Source of the DNA: Bradyrhizobium sp. CSA112
GTDB taxonomy: Bacteria > Pseudomonadota > Alphaproteobacteria > Rhizobiales > Xanthobacteraceae
Direction: 5' to 3'
Assembly (NCBI RefSeq): GCF_029051645.1
Contig: NZ_JAACFS010000007.1
Span: forward strand, 62,001-126,000
Length of the DNA: 64,000 nucleotides
Shown piece after piece: positions 1 through 8,342 of this stretch; within the stretch, counting starts at the first letter, position 1; every line of letters starts with the position of its first letter. Both the position numbers and the translations under genes were made by a program. The notes under the pieces are model-generated. The model ran no database searches. It saw nothing but the letters and a program-made list of their open reading frames with translations, and had not been told where the DNA came from.

Positions 1-56
1 ACTGTGCCCCGTCTGGCCGTCATCAGCACATATATTCGGGGACAAGGAGGTGCGAT

Positions 57-611
57 ATGGCGACAACAGCTACTCAAGTCGTTCTTGATGCGCCGGCGGC
101 GGAGTTCCGGCTTCCGGCCACCGACGGCAAGACTTACGCACTGGACGACGTTGCGGGCGAAAAAGGCACGGTCGTCGTCTTTATCTGCAACCATTGTCCC
201 TATGTTAAAGCAGTGATCGACCGCATGGTTTCGGACGCCCGCGTGCTGATGTCGGAGAGCGTAGGCTTTGCGGCGATTTGCTCGAACGATGCGGCGAGCT
301 ATCCCGAAGACTCATTTGAGAATATGAAGCGCTTCGCGAAGGCTCATGATTTCCCGTTTCCATATCTCCACGACGAAACCCAGACAGTCGCACGGGCGTA
401 TGGGGCGGTCTGTACGCCGGACTTCTTCGGTTACGATGCCGACCGCAAGCTCAAGTATCGCGGCCGGCTCGACGAAGGCCGCACAACTCCGCCTCGCGCG
501 GGGGCGCCCCGAGAGCTAGTCGAGGCCATGCGTGCGATTGCGACCACCGGTGTGGCGCCGGCGGAGCAAAAGGCGTCTATTGGCTGCTCGATCAAATGGA
601 AGGACGAATAA
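57..611 (+). CDS. Thioredoxin-fold (AhpC/TSA-like) family protein
   Basis: A 184-residue single-domain protein of the thioredoxin/peroxiredoxin fold. After a short lead-in (APAAEFRLPATDGK, typical of AhpC/TSA proteins) it has FICNHCPYVKA near residue 47, the signature of a thioredoxin-like family in which the active site is NHCPYVK rather than CxxC. A single Cys at that position suggests a redox or peroxide-related role, but no substrate can be assigned. The ATG is preceded by AAGGAGG at about 44-50, a strong ribosome binding site. The protein has no signal peptide, so it is probably cytoplasmic. It is followed at once by a hairpin terminator and stands alone. The family call is firm; the biochemical role is open. 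Confidence 0.85.
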   Translation: MATTATQVVLDAPAAEFRLPATDGKTYALDDVAGEKGTVVVFICNHCPYVKAVIDRMVSDARVLMSESVGFAAICSNDAASYPEDSFENMKRFAKAHDFPFPYLHDETQTVARAYGAVCTPDFFGYDADRKLKYRGRLDEGRTTPPRAGAPRELVEAMRAIATTGVAPAEQKASIGCSIKWKDE

Positions 612-638
612 GGCCGAGCCCCGATGGGCGCGATCGTT

Positions 639-659
639 AGGCCCGGAATCGGGCCTTCT
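639..659 (+). terminator. Hairpin terminator after thioredoxin-like gene
   Basis: AGGCCCG, loop GAAT, CGGGCCT forms a perfect 7-bp stem 28 bases after the stop codon, followed by a weak T-rich stretch (TTCT). It looks like a short intrinsic terminator that isolates the upstream gene. Confidence 0.6.
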
Positions 660-777
660 ACGCCCGCAGCAGCGAGATCGTCATCGCTGGACACGACCGT
701 GTGACCCGCTTGTCCCCGAATAAGACGATCCATAATTCCAAGGTAGGGATGTAGGCTGGCGTGACCGGAACCCGCGC

Positions 778-2031
778 ATGAGCGACTTGGCCCAGCTGAG
801 AGTGTGGGACGATCCAGCGATTCATGCCGCGCTGTCGTGGTACCTTGACGTCGCGGAAAACCGATGCCCGGCCAAGTTCCGTATCGCCGCCACGGTTGCT
901 CTGCAGTTCGATCCTGCAGCAACTAGCGAAGATGCCCTCTGGGCCGAGCTCGACGACCTGACGCCGATTTTTATCGCACGCTGGCAGGCGATCAGGGCGG
1001 GCGCGCCGTTGCCACCGGCGGCGGATGGCCCAAGTCTGCTGGAGCTGTGCCGCGAACTCGCCTACCGCATGCTCACCCACTGCAATTTCTGTCCATGGGA
1101 TTGCCGCATCGATCGCGCGGCAGGCACCAAATTTGGCGCCTGCAAGCTCGCCGCCGGCTCACGGGTCAGCTCCCATTTCCATCATACCGGCGAGGAGCTG
1201 TTCTATCGCGGCACGCAAGGCTCGGGCACGATCTTCTTCACATCGTGCAACATGCGCTGCGCTTTCTGCCAGAACGGCGACATCAGCACCGACAAAGACA
1301 ACGGTGAGGAGACGGATCCGCGTACTCTTGCGGCGATGGCGTGGACGCTGCGCCGCGAAGGTTGCCACAACATAAATTGGGTCGGCGGCGAAGTCGTCAT
1401 TCACCTGCACGCCATCGTCCATGCCATTGCGCTGTTGGGCCGCGATTACGCGCCGACACGAGCGGAGCTGGCTCGCGCGCGCAAAACGAAGGCTGACCGC
1501 TTCTTCTGGTTCGACGAGGTACCCGGCGCCGCCGTCTATGACGGTAGGTTCAATGCGCCGATGCTATGGAACAGCAACTTCTTCATGACGATCGAGAGCA
1601 TGAAGATCCTGCGCATCCTGACCGACGTTTGGCTCCCTGATTTCAAATTCGGTCCCGGCCGTTGCGCGATGACACTGGCGAAGACACCTTGGTACTGGGA
1701 GACGGTGACGCGCAACATTGCGCTGCTCGACGAGTGGGGAGAGGATTTTTCCATCCGCCACCTGGTGATGCCCAATCACGTCGAGTGTTGCACGTATCCG
1801 GTGCTGGAATGGATTGCCTCGCGCGTGCCCGCATCGCCCGTGAACGTGATGGAGCAGTTCCACCCCGACAATTTCTGTGATCCCGCGAGTGCCAAGTACC
1901 GGGACAAATATGCGGAAATCGCTCGCCGACCGACGCACGCGGAGCTGGAGGATTCGTGGCGCCGCGCTCGCGAATTGGGCCTCCAATTCGAGATCACTTC
2001 GTTCGAGCGCCACAATGCTTTGGGTATGTGA
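778..2031 (+). CDS. Radical SAM protein, PflA/PflX-like (COG1313 type)
   Basis: A 417-residue radical SAM enzyme. The [4Fe-4S]/SAM motif is TSCNMRCAFCQN (Cx3Cx2C) at about residues 159-170. It is preceded by a Cys-rich segment (HCNFCPWDCRI ... FGACK) that is usual in the pyruvate-formate-lyase-activating-enzyme-like COG1313 family. Downstream, NWVGGEVVIHLHAI corresponds to the GGEP region of the radical SAM barrel, here GGEV. The length is somewhat above the usual 300-350 residues because of an N-terminal helical extension. No glycyl radical enzyme is nearby, so the activated partner is unknown. The gene stands alone between a terminator and a decayed hydratase gene. Family placement is secure; the reaction is not. 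Confidence 0.85.
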   Translation: MSDLAQLRVWDDPAIHAALSWYLDVAENRCPAKFRIAATVALQFDPAATSEDALWAELDDLTPIFIARWQAIRAGAPLPPAADGPSLLELCRELAYRMLTHCNFCPWDCRIDRAAGTKFGACKLAAGSRVSSHFHHTGEELFYRGTQGSGTIFFTSCNMRCAFCQNGDISTDKDNGEETDPRTLAAMAWTLRREGCHNINWVGGEVVIHLHAIVHAIALLGRDYAPTRAELARARKTKADRFFWFDEVPGAAVYDGRFNAPMLWNSNFFMTIESMKILRILTDVWLPDFKFGPGRCAMTLAKTPWYWETVTRNIALLDEWGEDFSIRHLVMPNHVECCTYPVLEWIASRVPASPVNVMEQFHPDNFCDPASAKYRDKYAEIARRPTHAELEDSWRRARELGLQFEITSFERHNALGM

Positions 2032-2198
2032 TCGGGGCCGCTGCGGGTTTTGGCGAGCTCAATTTATGCCGAAATGGCGCCCCAGCGTAGATGAAACTGA
2101 TAACTACGTTTCCGCTGGAGCACTATGAAATTTCCACCTTCGGCCCGCGAAGGCCACCGGAAGCATCCGCGACTCGCCAAAGCTACTACGACCAAGCG

Positions 2199-2565
2199 GA
2201 ATCCCAATCGTCACCCTCACTCGGAACCGCCCTAACAAGCTGAACGCCTTGAGCTACGCGCTGCTCGACCGCTGCTCGCTCGCCTCGACGAGCTTGAGAC
2301 GACGCCGACGGCGCGCACGGTGATCCTGACAGGCGTGGGTGATCGCGCTTTCTCGGCGGGCGCAGACATAGCTGAGTTCTTCCGCGGCGTCGCGGCGGGT
2401 CCGGGAGGCTGCGTGCCTCGCTGCGAGATCACGGAAGCTGCGCCGCTCGCCATCGCCAGCGAGAGGGCGATGTTCGCCAAGCCCGAGATCGGGCTAGGCA
2501 TGCCACCCATCTTCGGCGGCACAGCGACTGCCGCGCGAATACCTGCCGGGCCTTCGATTTTCTGA
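2199..2565 (+). pseudogene. Enoyl-CoA hydratase/isomerase remnant, frameshifted and internally deleted
   Basis: The first reading frame gives GIPIVTLTRNRPNKLNALSY, a crotonase N-terminus. The match then moves to another frame as LDELETTPTARTVILTGVGD and AFSAGADIAEFF, the crotonase oxyanion-hole region. Shortly after, the sequence jumps from ...VAAGPGG to CEITEAAPLAIASERAMF. In intact homologues about 30 residues, including the second oxyanion-hole segment ending GGGCEITEA, lie between these. The C-terminal half is absent. At least one frameshift, one deletion and a truncation are therefore present, and the product cannot be functional. The start codon is also missing. Confidence 0.8.
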
Positions 2566-2603
2566 GATTCGAACACGAGCGGACTAAATTTCGTCAGCGC
2601 CGA

Positions 2604-2630
2604 TGTCACAAGACGCCAGGCCGGGGTGTC
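2604..2630 (+). promoter_or_regulatory. Candidate ECF41-type promoter
   Basis: TGTCACA at 2604-2610 is followed after exactly 16 bases by TGTC at 2627-2630. Group ECF41 sigma factors are described as recognising TGTCACA-N16-CGTC upstream of genes for carboxymuconolactone decarboxylases and oxidoreductases. This site differs by one base in the -10 element, lies 36 bases ahead of such a gene, and an ECF41 sigma gene is 1.7 kb downstream. It also argues that the decarboxylase starts at 2666, because an ATG at 2603 would overlap the promoter. Confidence 0.7.
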
Positions 2631-2665
2631 TTAAGGACGTGATCACCCTCACGAGGAGAACGATT

Positions 2666-3163
2666 GTGAGCCACGCCACCGCCCAATCCCGCCTGAATTT
2701 CATGGAGCAGTCGCCCGACCTTTTCAACAAGCTCAAAGATCTTGGTATGGCCATCGTTGCCAGCAGTCACATCGAGCCGGGGCTGGGCCAACTGGTGGAC
2801 ATCCGTGCCTCCCAGATGAACGGCTGCGTCGCCTGCCTGGATATGCACGTCAAGCAGGCCAAGCTGGCCGGCGAGCGCGAGTTGCGCCTGTATCACGTCG
2901 CGATCTGGCGCGAGTCGCCGCTGTTTTCGCCCAAGGAACGTGCCGCGCTGGCCTGGACCGAGGCGCTGACCAAGATCGCGCCGACTGGCGTCTCCGATGA
3001 CCTCTACGCCGAGTTGCGCGAGCAGTTCAGCGAAAAGGAACTCTCGACGCTGACCTTCCGCGTGATAGGCATCAACGCGGCGAACCGCGCCAACGTGGCC
3101 TTCCGCACCCAGCCTGGCAAGTACGATAGGGAAATCGGTCTGGATAAGGCCGGGCTTGCCTAA
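2666..3163 (+). CDS. Carboxymuconolactone decarboxylase (AhpD-like) family protein
   Basis: A 165-residue all-helical AhpD-like protein. The redox motif MNGCVACLDMH (CxxC with a His four residues on, Cys54, Cys57 and His61) is that of AhpD-type carboxymuconolactone decarboxylase family proteins, which usually act in peroxide or thiol redox chemistry rather than aromatic decarboxylation. The GTG at 2666 is preferred because GAGGAGA precedes it by about 6 bases and an ECF41-type promoter lies just upstream. An in-frame ATG at 2603 would give 21 extra residues but falls inside the promoter. It is the first gene of a module with an SDR and an ECF41 sigma factor, the standard company of this family. 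Confidence 0.85.
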   Translation: MSHATAQSRLNFMEQSPDLFNKLKDLGMAIVASSHIEPGLGQLVDIRASQMNGCVACLDMHVKQAKLAGERELRLYHVAIWRESPLFSPKERAALAWTEALTKIAPTGVSDDLYAELREQFSEKELSTLTFRVIGINAANRANVAFRTQPGKYDREIGLDKAGLA

Positions 3164-3316
3164 GCGTGCGTGCGAGCCGGCCAATGTCCCCGCCGCGTTG
3201 AGGGATGGTGTGGGCCGCGTCACGCGTATTCGCGAAGCCCTGCGCGCGCCGGTCCTGCTACTCAAAGCTGCAAATCGAATGTTCGATAGCAATCAACGAA
3301 CGAAAAGGAAGACATC

Positions 3317-4180
3317 ATGAGCAAGATCTGGTTCGTCACCGGTTCTTCGCGTGGTTTGGGCCGCAGCTTCGTCGAGGCGGCCCTGTCTCGCGGCGACAGG
3401 GTGGCCGCGAGCGCCAGAAACATCCTGAGTCTTGATGGGCTGGTCACCGCCTACGGCGACGCGGTGCTTCCGCTCGAGCTGGACGTGACCGATAGGGTTG
3501 CAGTCTTCGAAAGCGTGAAGCGGGCCAAGAAGCACTTCGGCCGTCTCGACGTCATCGTAAACAATGCCGGTTACGCGCAGATCGGCGCGATCGAGGAACT
3601 GACCGAGCAACAACTGCGTGACCAATTTGAGACCAACGTGTTCGGCGCCGTGTGGGTCATTCAGGCCGCGCTGCCTTACCTGCGCGAGCAGGGCGCAGGA
3701 CACATCATCCAGATGTCCTCCATTGCCGGGCTCATCGCAATGCCGCTCGGCGGCGCATACCACGCCTCGAAGTGGCCTCTCGAAGCGCTGAATGACTCAC
3801 TTGCCCAGGAAGTCGCCGACTTTGGTATTAAGGTAACCGTGGTCGAGCCCACCGGATTCGCCACCAGGTCCGGCAAGAACCCAAATCCACTAGCCAATGG
3901 CCACATGGCCAAGGCTAACCCGGTCTACGATGGACTCCGCCGGCGTCTCGCCGGGCTCGCCGGCAAGCAGCCCCCTGGCGATCCGGCCGCCGCGGCCCAG
4001 GCACTCCTCAAGATTGTCGATTCCGACAACCCGCCCCTGCGGGTACTCTTTGGCCAGGGCTTCTACCCCATGCTGCAACAGGTTTACGCCGACCGGCTCA
4101 AGACCTGGGCCGACTGGCGGGACCTCTCGCTGGAGGCTCACGGCAAGTTCGATCCGAAGGCCGGTGCATCCTCCGCCTGA
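3317..4180 (+). CDS. Short-chain dehydrogenase/reductase (SDR) family oxidoreductase
   Basis: A 287-residue classical SDR. It shows the cofactor motif TGSSRGLGRS near the N-terminus, the NNAGYAQ motif, a conserved Ser in MSSIAGL, and the YHASKW catalytic Tyr/Lys motif, so the catalytic residues are complete. AAGGAAG precedes the ATG. It lies 153 bases downstream of the AhpD-like gene and upstream of the ECF41 sigma gene, matching the known genetic association of ECF41 factors with oxidoreductases. The substrate is unknown. It may share the promoter at 2604, as no second TGTCACA box was seen directly upstream. Confidence 0.88.
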   Translation: MSKIWFVTGSSRGLGRSFVEAALSRGDRVAASARNILSLDGLVTAYGDAVLPLELDVTDRVAVFESVKRAKKHFGRLDVIVNNAGYAQIGAIEELTEQQLRDQFETNVFGAVWVIQAALPYLREQGAGHIIQMSSIAGLIAMPLGGAYHASKWPLEALNDSLAQEVADFGIKVTVVEPTGFATRSGKNPNPLANGHMAKANPVYDGLRRRLAGLAGKQPPGDPAAAAQALLKIVDSDNPPLRVLFGQGFYPMLQQVYADRLKTWADWRDLSLEAHGKFDPKAGASSA

Positions 4181-4253
4181 GCTTTCGAGATCTGAGACGC
4201 GTGGGGGATATCCTGGATCGTCATGATGGGAACTAACTGAAGGAAGACCGATC

Positions 4254-4310
4254 ATTACTGCCAAACTCAATTTCGCCGTCGTAGCGCCGGTGCTGATGAA
4301 GCTGCGGTAA
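4254..4310 (+). pseudogene. Possible remnant of a second AhpD-like gene
   Basis: After AAGGAAG the reading frame ITAKLNFAVVAPVLMKLR runs to a stop. This resembles the N-terminus of carboxymuconolactone decarboxylase family proteins (T-A-R/K-L-N/D-F...). It begins with ATT where an ATG would be expected at the right distance from the ribosome binding site. It may be a decayed paralogue in the ECF41 module. The match is short, so confidence is low. Confidence 0.3.
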
Positions 4311-4356
4311 GACCTTCAGCAACGAAGGGCATCGGCCGAAGAAGAAGGAACGAGAA

Positions 4357-5253
4357 TTGAACAGCCACGCGATTGATGCTGCGACGAAGGCTTTCGTAGC
4401 CTACCGCGGTCTTCTATTCACCGTCGCATACGAAATGCTCGGATCGGCATCCGACGCTGAAGACGTCCTTCAAGAAACCTGGCTGAGGTGGGTCAAGGTT
4501 GACTTGGCACAGGTACGCGACCAGCGCGCCTATCTTTTCCGAATTACGACACGGCAGGCACTGAACCGGCTCCGCACACTGAAGCGCCGCAAGGAGGAAT
4601 ATGTCGGCCCGTGGCTACCCGAGCCGTTGATCACTGCGCCAGACATGACCGAGGACCTTGAACTCGCCGAGAGTGTATCGATGGCGCTCATGATCGTTCT
4701 CGAGACGCTGTCACCGATCGAGCGCGCTGTCTTCGTTCTTCGTGAGGCCTTTGATGTCAGCTATGACGAGATCGCCGCTATCGTCGACAAGAGCCCCACG
4801 GCCGTCCGTCAAATAGCGCATCGCGCCCGCCAGCATGTCAACGCGCGACGCTCTCGCCAAGTAGTCTCCCCGGGAGAGGCGCGGCGGGCACTGGAGGTGT
4901 TTCGCCGCGCACTCGAATCCGGGAATCCGCAGGACCTCATCAACGTGCTCGCGCCGGACGTGGTCTTTGTGAGCGACGGCGGCGGCGTAAAGCAGGCTGC
5001 GCTGCGGCCGATCATCGGGGCAAAGAGGATCATCCGGGTGCTCCTCCACGGTCTCCCAAAGATCGAAGGTGCGCTCACTGGCGAACCCACGGTAGTCAAC
5101 GGCAACCCGGCACTGATCATGCGCCTTGATGGGAAGCTCGACGGCATCCTCGCTGTCCGGGTCGAGGACGCGCGCATCACCGGCCTTTACTACGTCCGAA
5201 ACCCGGAGAAGCTGACCCGTATCGAATCCGAAACGCCGCTGACCCTCGGATGA
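4357..5253 (+). CDS. ECF41-type RNA polymerase sigma factor with fused SnoaL-like domain
   Basis: A 298-residue extracytoplasmic-function sigma factor. Region 2 lies at about residues 12-75 (TVAYEMLGSASDAEDVLQET) and region 4 at about 115-160 (LSPIERAVFVLREAFDVSYD). A C-terminal NTF2/SnoaL-like domain occupies about residues 175-290. Three marks of group ECF41 are present: WLPEPL in the linker (86-91), DGGG (207-210) and NPEKL near the C-terminus (282-286). In this group the fused domain controls activity in place of a separate anti-sigma factor. The TTG start is preceded by GAAGGAA. Its predicted targets are the adjacent redox genes through the box at 2604. Confidence 0.9.
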   Translation: MNSHAIDAATKAFVAYRGLLFTVAYEMLGSASDAEDVLQETWLRWVKVDLAQVRDQRAYLFRITTRQALNRLRTLKRRKEEYVGPWLPEPLITAPDMTEDLELAESVSMALMIVLETLSPIERAVFVLREAFDVSYDEIAAIVDKSPTAVRQIAHRARQHVNARRSRQVVSPGEARRALEVFRRALESGNPQDLINVLAPDVVFVSDGGGVKQAALRPIIGAKRIIRVLLHGLPKIEGALTGEPTVVNGNPALIMRLDGKLDGILAVRVEDARITGLYYVRNPEKLTRIESETPLTLG

Positions 5254-5322
5254 GCGGCGGCCCCGAACTGGTCATTGCGATCAAGGATCGTGGCGGCGCG
5301 AATGCGCTGCTGAAGATTTTCC

Positions 5323-5540
5323 GTGTCGATCGAGCTTAAGCATCTACGCTACGCTGAAGTAGCGGAATGCTGTGGCAGCTTTCGCAAGGCGGCGGACTTG
5401 CTCGCCCTCAAGCAGTCTCAGCCGCAGAGTCAGACATCTGGAGGAGCAACTCGGGATCGCGTTGTTCGAGCGGATCAATGGGGGTGTTAGGCCGACCGCG
5501 GCAGGCCGGGACTTTGTCAATGGTGTTCGGCGGCCGCACG
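5323..5540 (+). pseudogene. LysR-family regulator N-terminal remnant, frameshifted
   Basis: One frame reads SIELKHLRYAEVAECCGSF followed by RKAADLLALKQS, a LysR winged-helix N-terminus. The match continues in a second frame as LSRRVRHLEEQLGIALFER and GGVRPTAAGRDF, the rest of the DNA-binding domain. Nothing resembling the effector domain follows, and a convergent gene begins at 5669. The fragment is therefore frameshifted within the recognition-helix region and truncated after about 70 residues. Confidence 0.75.
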
Positions 5541-5668
5541 TCGTTAGGCGACGCGATCACGGGCTCCCGGCCGACCGCCGCATCGCAAAGCCTGCACCTG
5601 CTCTGGCTGCAGGCGTTGCTGGTAAGGCGGCCGCCGCCTGCACCTCAGTCAGCCGGCGGCAGCCATTC

Positions 5669-6670
5669 TCACGTCGGTGCAAGTTGGGCGTGATCGGGCT
5701 CAGGAGCGGCGCCATAAGACAGCAAGTCGCCTTGCCAATGACTGCGTTTCAGGAATTGCTCCCAGGTCAACGCATGCGAATCGATTTTCCGGCTCCACGT
5801 CAGGTCGCGCTCGGGGGCGAAGTAGCCATACTCGACGGCGTATTCGACCATGCCCACCAACTCGCGCACGAGATGCTCGTCGGCGGCAAAACCCGGAAAG
5901 TGGCGCAACAAATCTTCGCGCGAATAAGCGGAGGCATGGCGCGCCCGCTGCCCGGTGACGCGTACAAACGTGTCCACCATGTCCAGCGCCGACAGAAACT
6001 CGCCGATAACCGGGAGGGTTTGGCCGGCGTATTGCATCGGGTGATCGAAAATCTCGCGCACCGCCGGCCCGGCCGCAGTGAGCGGATCACAGAACGGCAT
6101 GGGGATGTGCGGCGGCAGGTAGATGGCAAACGTTATGCCGTCCTTCCCGCGCTGCGGCACATAGTATTCCAGGAAGTTTGTGTAGAAGAACGCCAGGTAC
6201 ACGAACGAGCTGCGAATGGGTAGGCTGCGAATATAGTCTGCCACCTTCGCTTTGTCGGTGAAGTGCGGCGCCCACTTGGTACCGCCGGTGCGCGCTTCGA
6301 CGTTTTCGAGCCCGCTGAAAACCACATGTCCGACGCCGGCGGCCACCGCCGCATCGGCCAATTCCTTGCCGAGAGTAAACTCAAGTTCAGCGGGCGGTAC
6401 TTTGACGATGGGTGGCGTCATCAAAAACGCCCCAGCCGAGCCGCGCATAGCCGCGGTCAGTTCAGCCTGCTTGCCGGGTTCAAGCGGCGCGACCACGACT
6501 TCGGCGCCCTTCTGCGCCAGGATTTGCGCGGGCTCGCTGTCGCGGCGCCGAGTCAGGGCACGCACCCGGTAGCGCCCGCTGTCGAGCAAGGCCTCGGCGA
6601 CACTTCGACCTTGCTTACTCGAGGCACCGACTACGGTGATCAAAGGTTTGGAGGTATCGGCTTGGATCAT
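5669..6670 (-). CDS. NmrA-like NAD(P)-binding protein
   Basis: A 333-residue atypical SDR of the NmrA/NAD(P)H-binding type. ITVVGASSKQGRSVAEALL near the N-terminus is the glycine-rich dinucleotide-binding loop (GASxxQG variant). The body has FLMTPP and HVVFSGLENV, common in NmrA-like proteins, and no classical YxxxK catalytic pair is evident. The ATG at 6670 is chosen because GGGAGAA lies 6 bases upstream; an in-frame ATG at 6712 has no such site. It is divergent from the LysR gene at 6818, which probably regulates it, and may act as a redox sensor or quinone reductase. The substrate is unknown. Confidence 0.82.
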   Translation of the reverse strand: MIQADTSKPLITVVGASSKQGRSVAEALLDSGRYRVRALTRRRDSEPAQILAQKGAEVVVAPLEPGKQAELTAAMRGSAGAFLMTPPIVKVPPAELEFTLGKELADAAVAAGVGHVVFSGLENVEARTGGTKWAPHFTDKAKVADYIRSLPIRSSFVYLAFFYTNFLEYYVPQRGKDGITFAIYLPPHIPMPFCDPLTAAGPAVREIFDHPMQYAGQTLPVIGEFLSALDMVDTFVRVTGQRARHASAYSREDLLRHFPGFAADEHLVRELVGMVEYAVEYGYFAPERDLTWSRKIDSHALTWEQFLKRSHWQGDLLSYGAAPEPDHAQLAPT

Positions 6671-6806
6671 GCTGTTTCTCCCGTTCGTAACCGCTTCCGC
6701 CCGATCCCGCACCGTGGCCTGCAGGTGAGCGCGGCGAAGGTCCGCCCTAGGCCACGAAGTCTCGACTGATCCGAGCTATATTTGAAATCGCAGAAATGTT
6801 CGGCTA

Positions 6807-6825
6807 CTATCCATCCGATGGATAG
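6807..6825 (+). promoter_or_regulatory. Perfect 19-bp palindrome over a LysR start codon
   Basis: CTATCCATC-C-GATGGATAG is a perfect inverted repeat with 9-bp arms. It covers the ATG at 6818, in the intergenic region between divergent NmrA-like and LysR-type genes. Its position suggests autoregulation, either as an operator or as an mRNA hairpin that hides the start codon. Confidence 0.55.
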
Positions 6826-7717
6826 CAAGCGCCTCGATCTCAATCTGTTGGTCACTCTCGAGACGTTGCTGGTGGAGCAGAACGTCACGAAGGCGGCGGC
6901 CCGCCTGCATCTGAGCCAACCAGCGGTAAGCGCGCAGCTGAACCGTCTCCGGCATGAATTCGATGACTTGTTGCTAATTCCTGCACAGCGAGGAATGACG
7001 CCGACCGCCAAGGCAACAGAACTGCTCGACCCGTTGCGCCAGGCGCTGGACCAAGTTCGCGCTGCCGTCGCCACGCATAGGAACTTCGATCCGGCCAAAG
7101 CCAGGCTAACCGTCGCCATCGCCTGCACAGACTATTTACAGGCAGCAGTAATCAAACCGCTCGTCGTGAAACTCAGAACGCGGGCGCCTGGGGTGCGTGT
7201 GGCGCTGCGCAATCTGGACCTGCCGCAGCTCGAGGCGCAGATGGCACGCGGTGAAGTCGACCTGGTGCTCATGACACCACAGGATGCGGCGCCCAGTCTT
7301 CGTACCAGGCACCTGTTCGACGAGCGCTATGTGCTTATCGGCCGCCGCAAGCATCCGCGGCTACGGAAAGGGATCACAGTCGAAGAATTTGCCAAGCTGG
7401 AGCACGTCGTCGTGTCCCTTGGTGGCGGCGGCTTCGTGACACCGGTGGATAGCGCTTTGGCTGCTCTCGGATACAAGCGGAATGCGGTACTATCCGCGGC
7501 TTCATTCTTGTTCGTCCCCGAGATCGTGTCCGGCTCGGACTTCGTGGCTCTGGTGCCGGAACGGCTGGTACGCGACCGTTCCGACAAGCTCAAGGTGATG
7601 GACTGTCCGTTCCCGGTGGAAGGCTTCGCAGTCGGGATGGTGTGGCACGAGCGCAGTCACGGACACAGCGGGCAACGCTGGATCCGAGAGGCAATCTCGT
7701 CACTGATCAACGCTTAG
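6818..7717 (+). CDS. LysR-family transcriptional regulator
   Basis: A 299-residue LysR-type regulator. The winged helix-turn-helix is at residues 5-65 (LDLNLLVTLETLLVEQNVTK, then AAARLHLSQPAVSAQLNRLR). The periplasmic-binding-protein-like effector domain follows, with DLVLMTP and HPRLRKGITVEEFAKLEHVV. This arrangement is close to the NodD/NahR/LinR branch of the family. The ATG at 6818 begins MDSKRLDLNL, the usual family start; a TTG at 6782 would add 12 residues. It is divergent from an NmrA-like gene, its likely target. The palindrome across its own start codon suggests self-repression. Confidence 0.88.
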   Translation: MDSKRLDLNLLVTLETLLVEQNVTKAAARLHLSQPAVSAQLNRLRHEFDDLLLIPAQRGMTPTAKATELLDPLRQALDQVRAAVATHRNFDPAKARLTVAIACTDYLQAAVIKPLVVKLRTRAPGVRVALRNLDLPQLEAQMARGEVDLVLMTPQDAAPSLRTRHLFDERYVLIGRRKHPRLRKGITVEEFAKLEHVVVSLGGGGFVTPVDSALAALGYKRNAVLSAASFLFVPEIVSGSDFVALVPERLVRDRSDKLKVMDCPFPVEGFAVGMVWHERSHGHSGQRWIREAISSLINA

Positions 7718-7838
7718 GCCAGCAAGCGCAGGAATCCGACCAGGCGAATCCAATCGACACCAGCGGGTAAGATTTCGTTAACCTTACGGGAGCAAGACTT
7801 TGCCTGCCGGGGCTGGGCGCATCATGAAGGAGAATCCC

Positions 7839-8084
7839 ATGCCAAATCTGGAAGAGGCCATTCGCGAACGCGCCTACCATCTCTGGATCGCCGATGGTCA
7901 ACCCGAGGGCCAGGCGCACATCCATTGGCTCAATGCTCAACGCGAAATTCTTACGACATCAGTTGAAAGCTCATGCAGTAACGCTGCCGCCGCAGCGTTC
8001 GCAGACACGAGCTTCGTTGCGACGAAATCCACTAAAAAGGCGAAGGTCGCCCGATCGGGAAAAAGCAACACCCGCGCCGCATAG
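7839..8084 (+). CDS. DUF2934-containing small protein
   Basis: An 81-residue protein. Its N-terminal part, EEAIRERAYHLWIADGQPEG with QAHIHW after it, is the DUF2934 motif common in rhizobial small proteins of unknown function. The rest is Ala/Ser/Lys-rich and low in complexity, ending in a basic tail. AAGGAGA at 7827-7833 precedes the ATG at 7839 at good spacing, which favours it over the ATG at 7824. No operon partner is evident. Confidence 0.75.
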   Translation: MPNLEEAIRERAYHLWIADGQPEGQAHIHWLNAQREILTTSVESSCSNAAAAAFADTSFVATKSTKKAKVARSGKSNTRAA

Positions 8085-8129
8085 GTCCATACGAGCATCG
8101 TTACGCGTACCGTATTGACGACTCCGTGA

Positions 8130-8342
8130 TCAGCGGAGGGAGCCCGTTGTTCGTCAAAACGAATCGATCTTCAGGAATGGCGAGACATCCGGGATTGGAC
8201 TGCCGAGAAGTACCGGCGCCTCCCGGATGGTCGTTTGGGGAGCGCTCATCAACTGCCGGCCGTTCCAAGATCGCGAAGCGGCCGGGTGAAGTTCGACGAT
8301 GACAAGCCGTTGGCTAAGCAGCAAGCGATGATGCGCCGGTAG
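8130..8342 (+). other. Start-less reading frame, possible gene remnant
   Basis: From 8130 to the stop at 8342 one plus-strand frame is open and protein-like (IDLQEWRDIRDWTAEKYRRL, then PDGRLGSAHQLPAVPRSRSG) but has no ATG, GTG or TTG near its beginning and a TGA just upstream. It may be the end of a decayed gene. I do not recognise a family. Nothing else is evident between 8085 and 8313. Confidence 0.2.

Noticed and set aside
2603..2665. Upstream ATG start for the AhpD-like gene
   Set aside because: It overlaps the ECF41-type promoter and lacks a ribosome binding site, while GTG 2666 has one.
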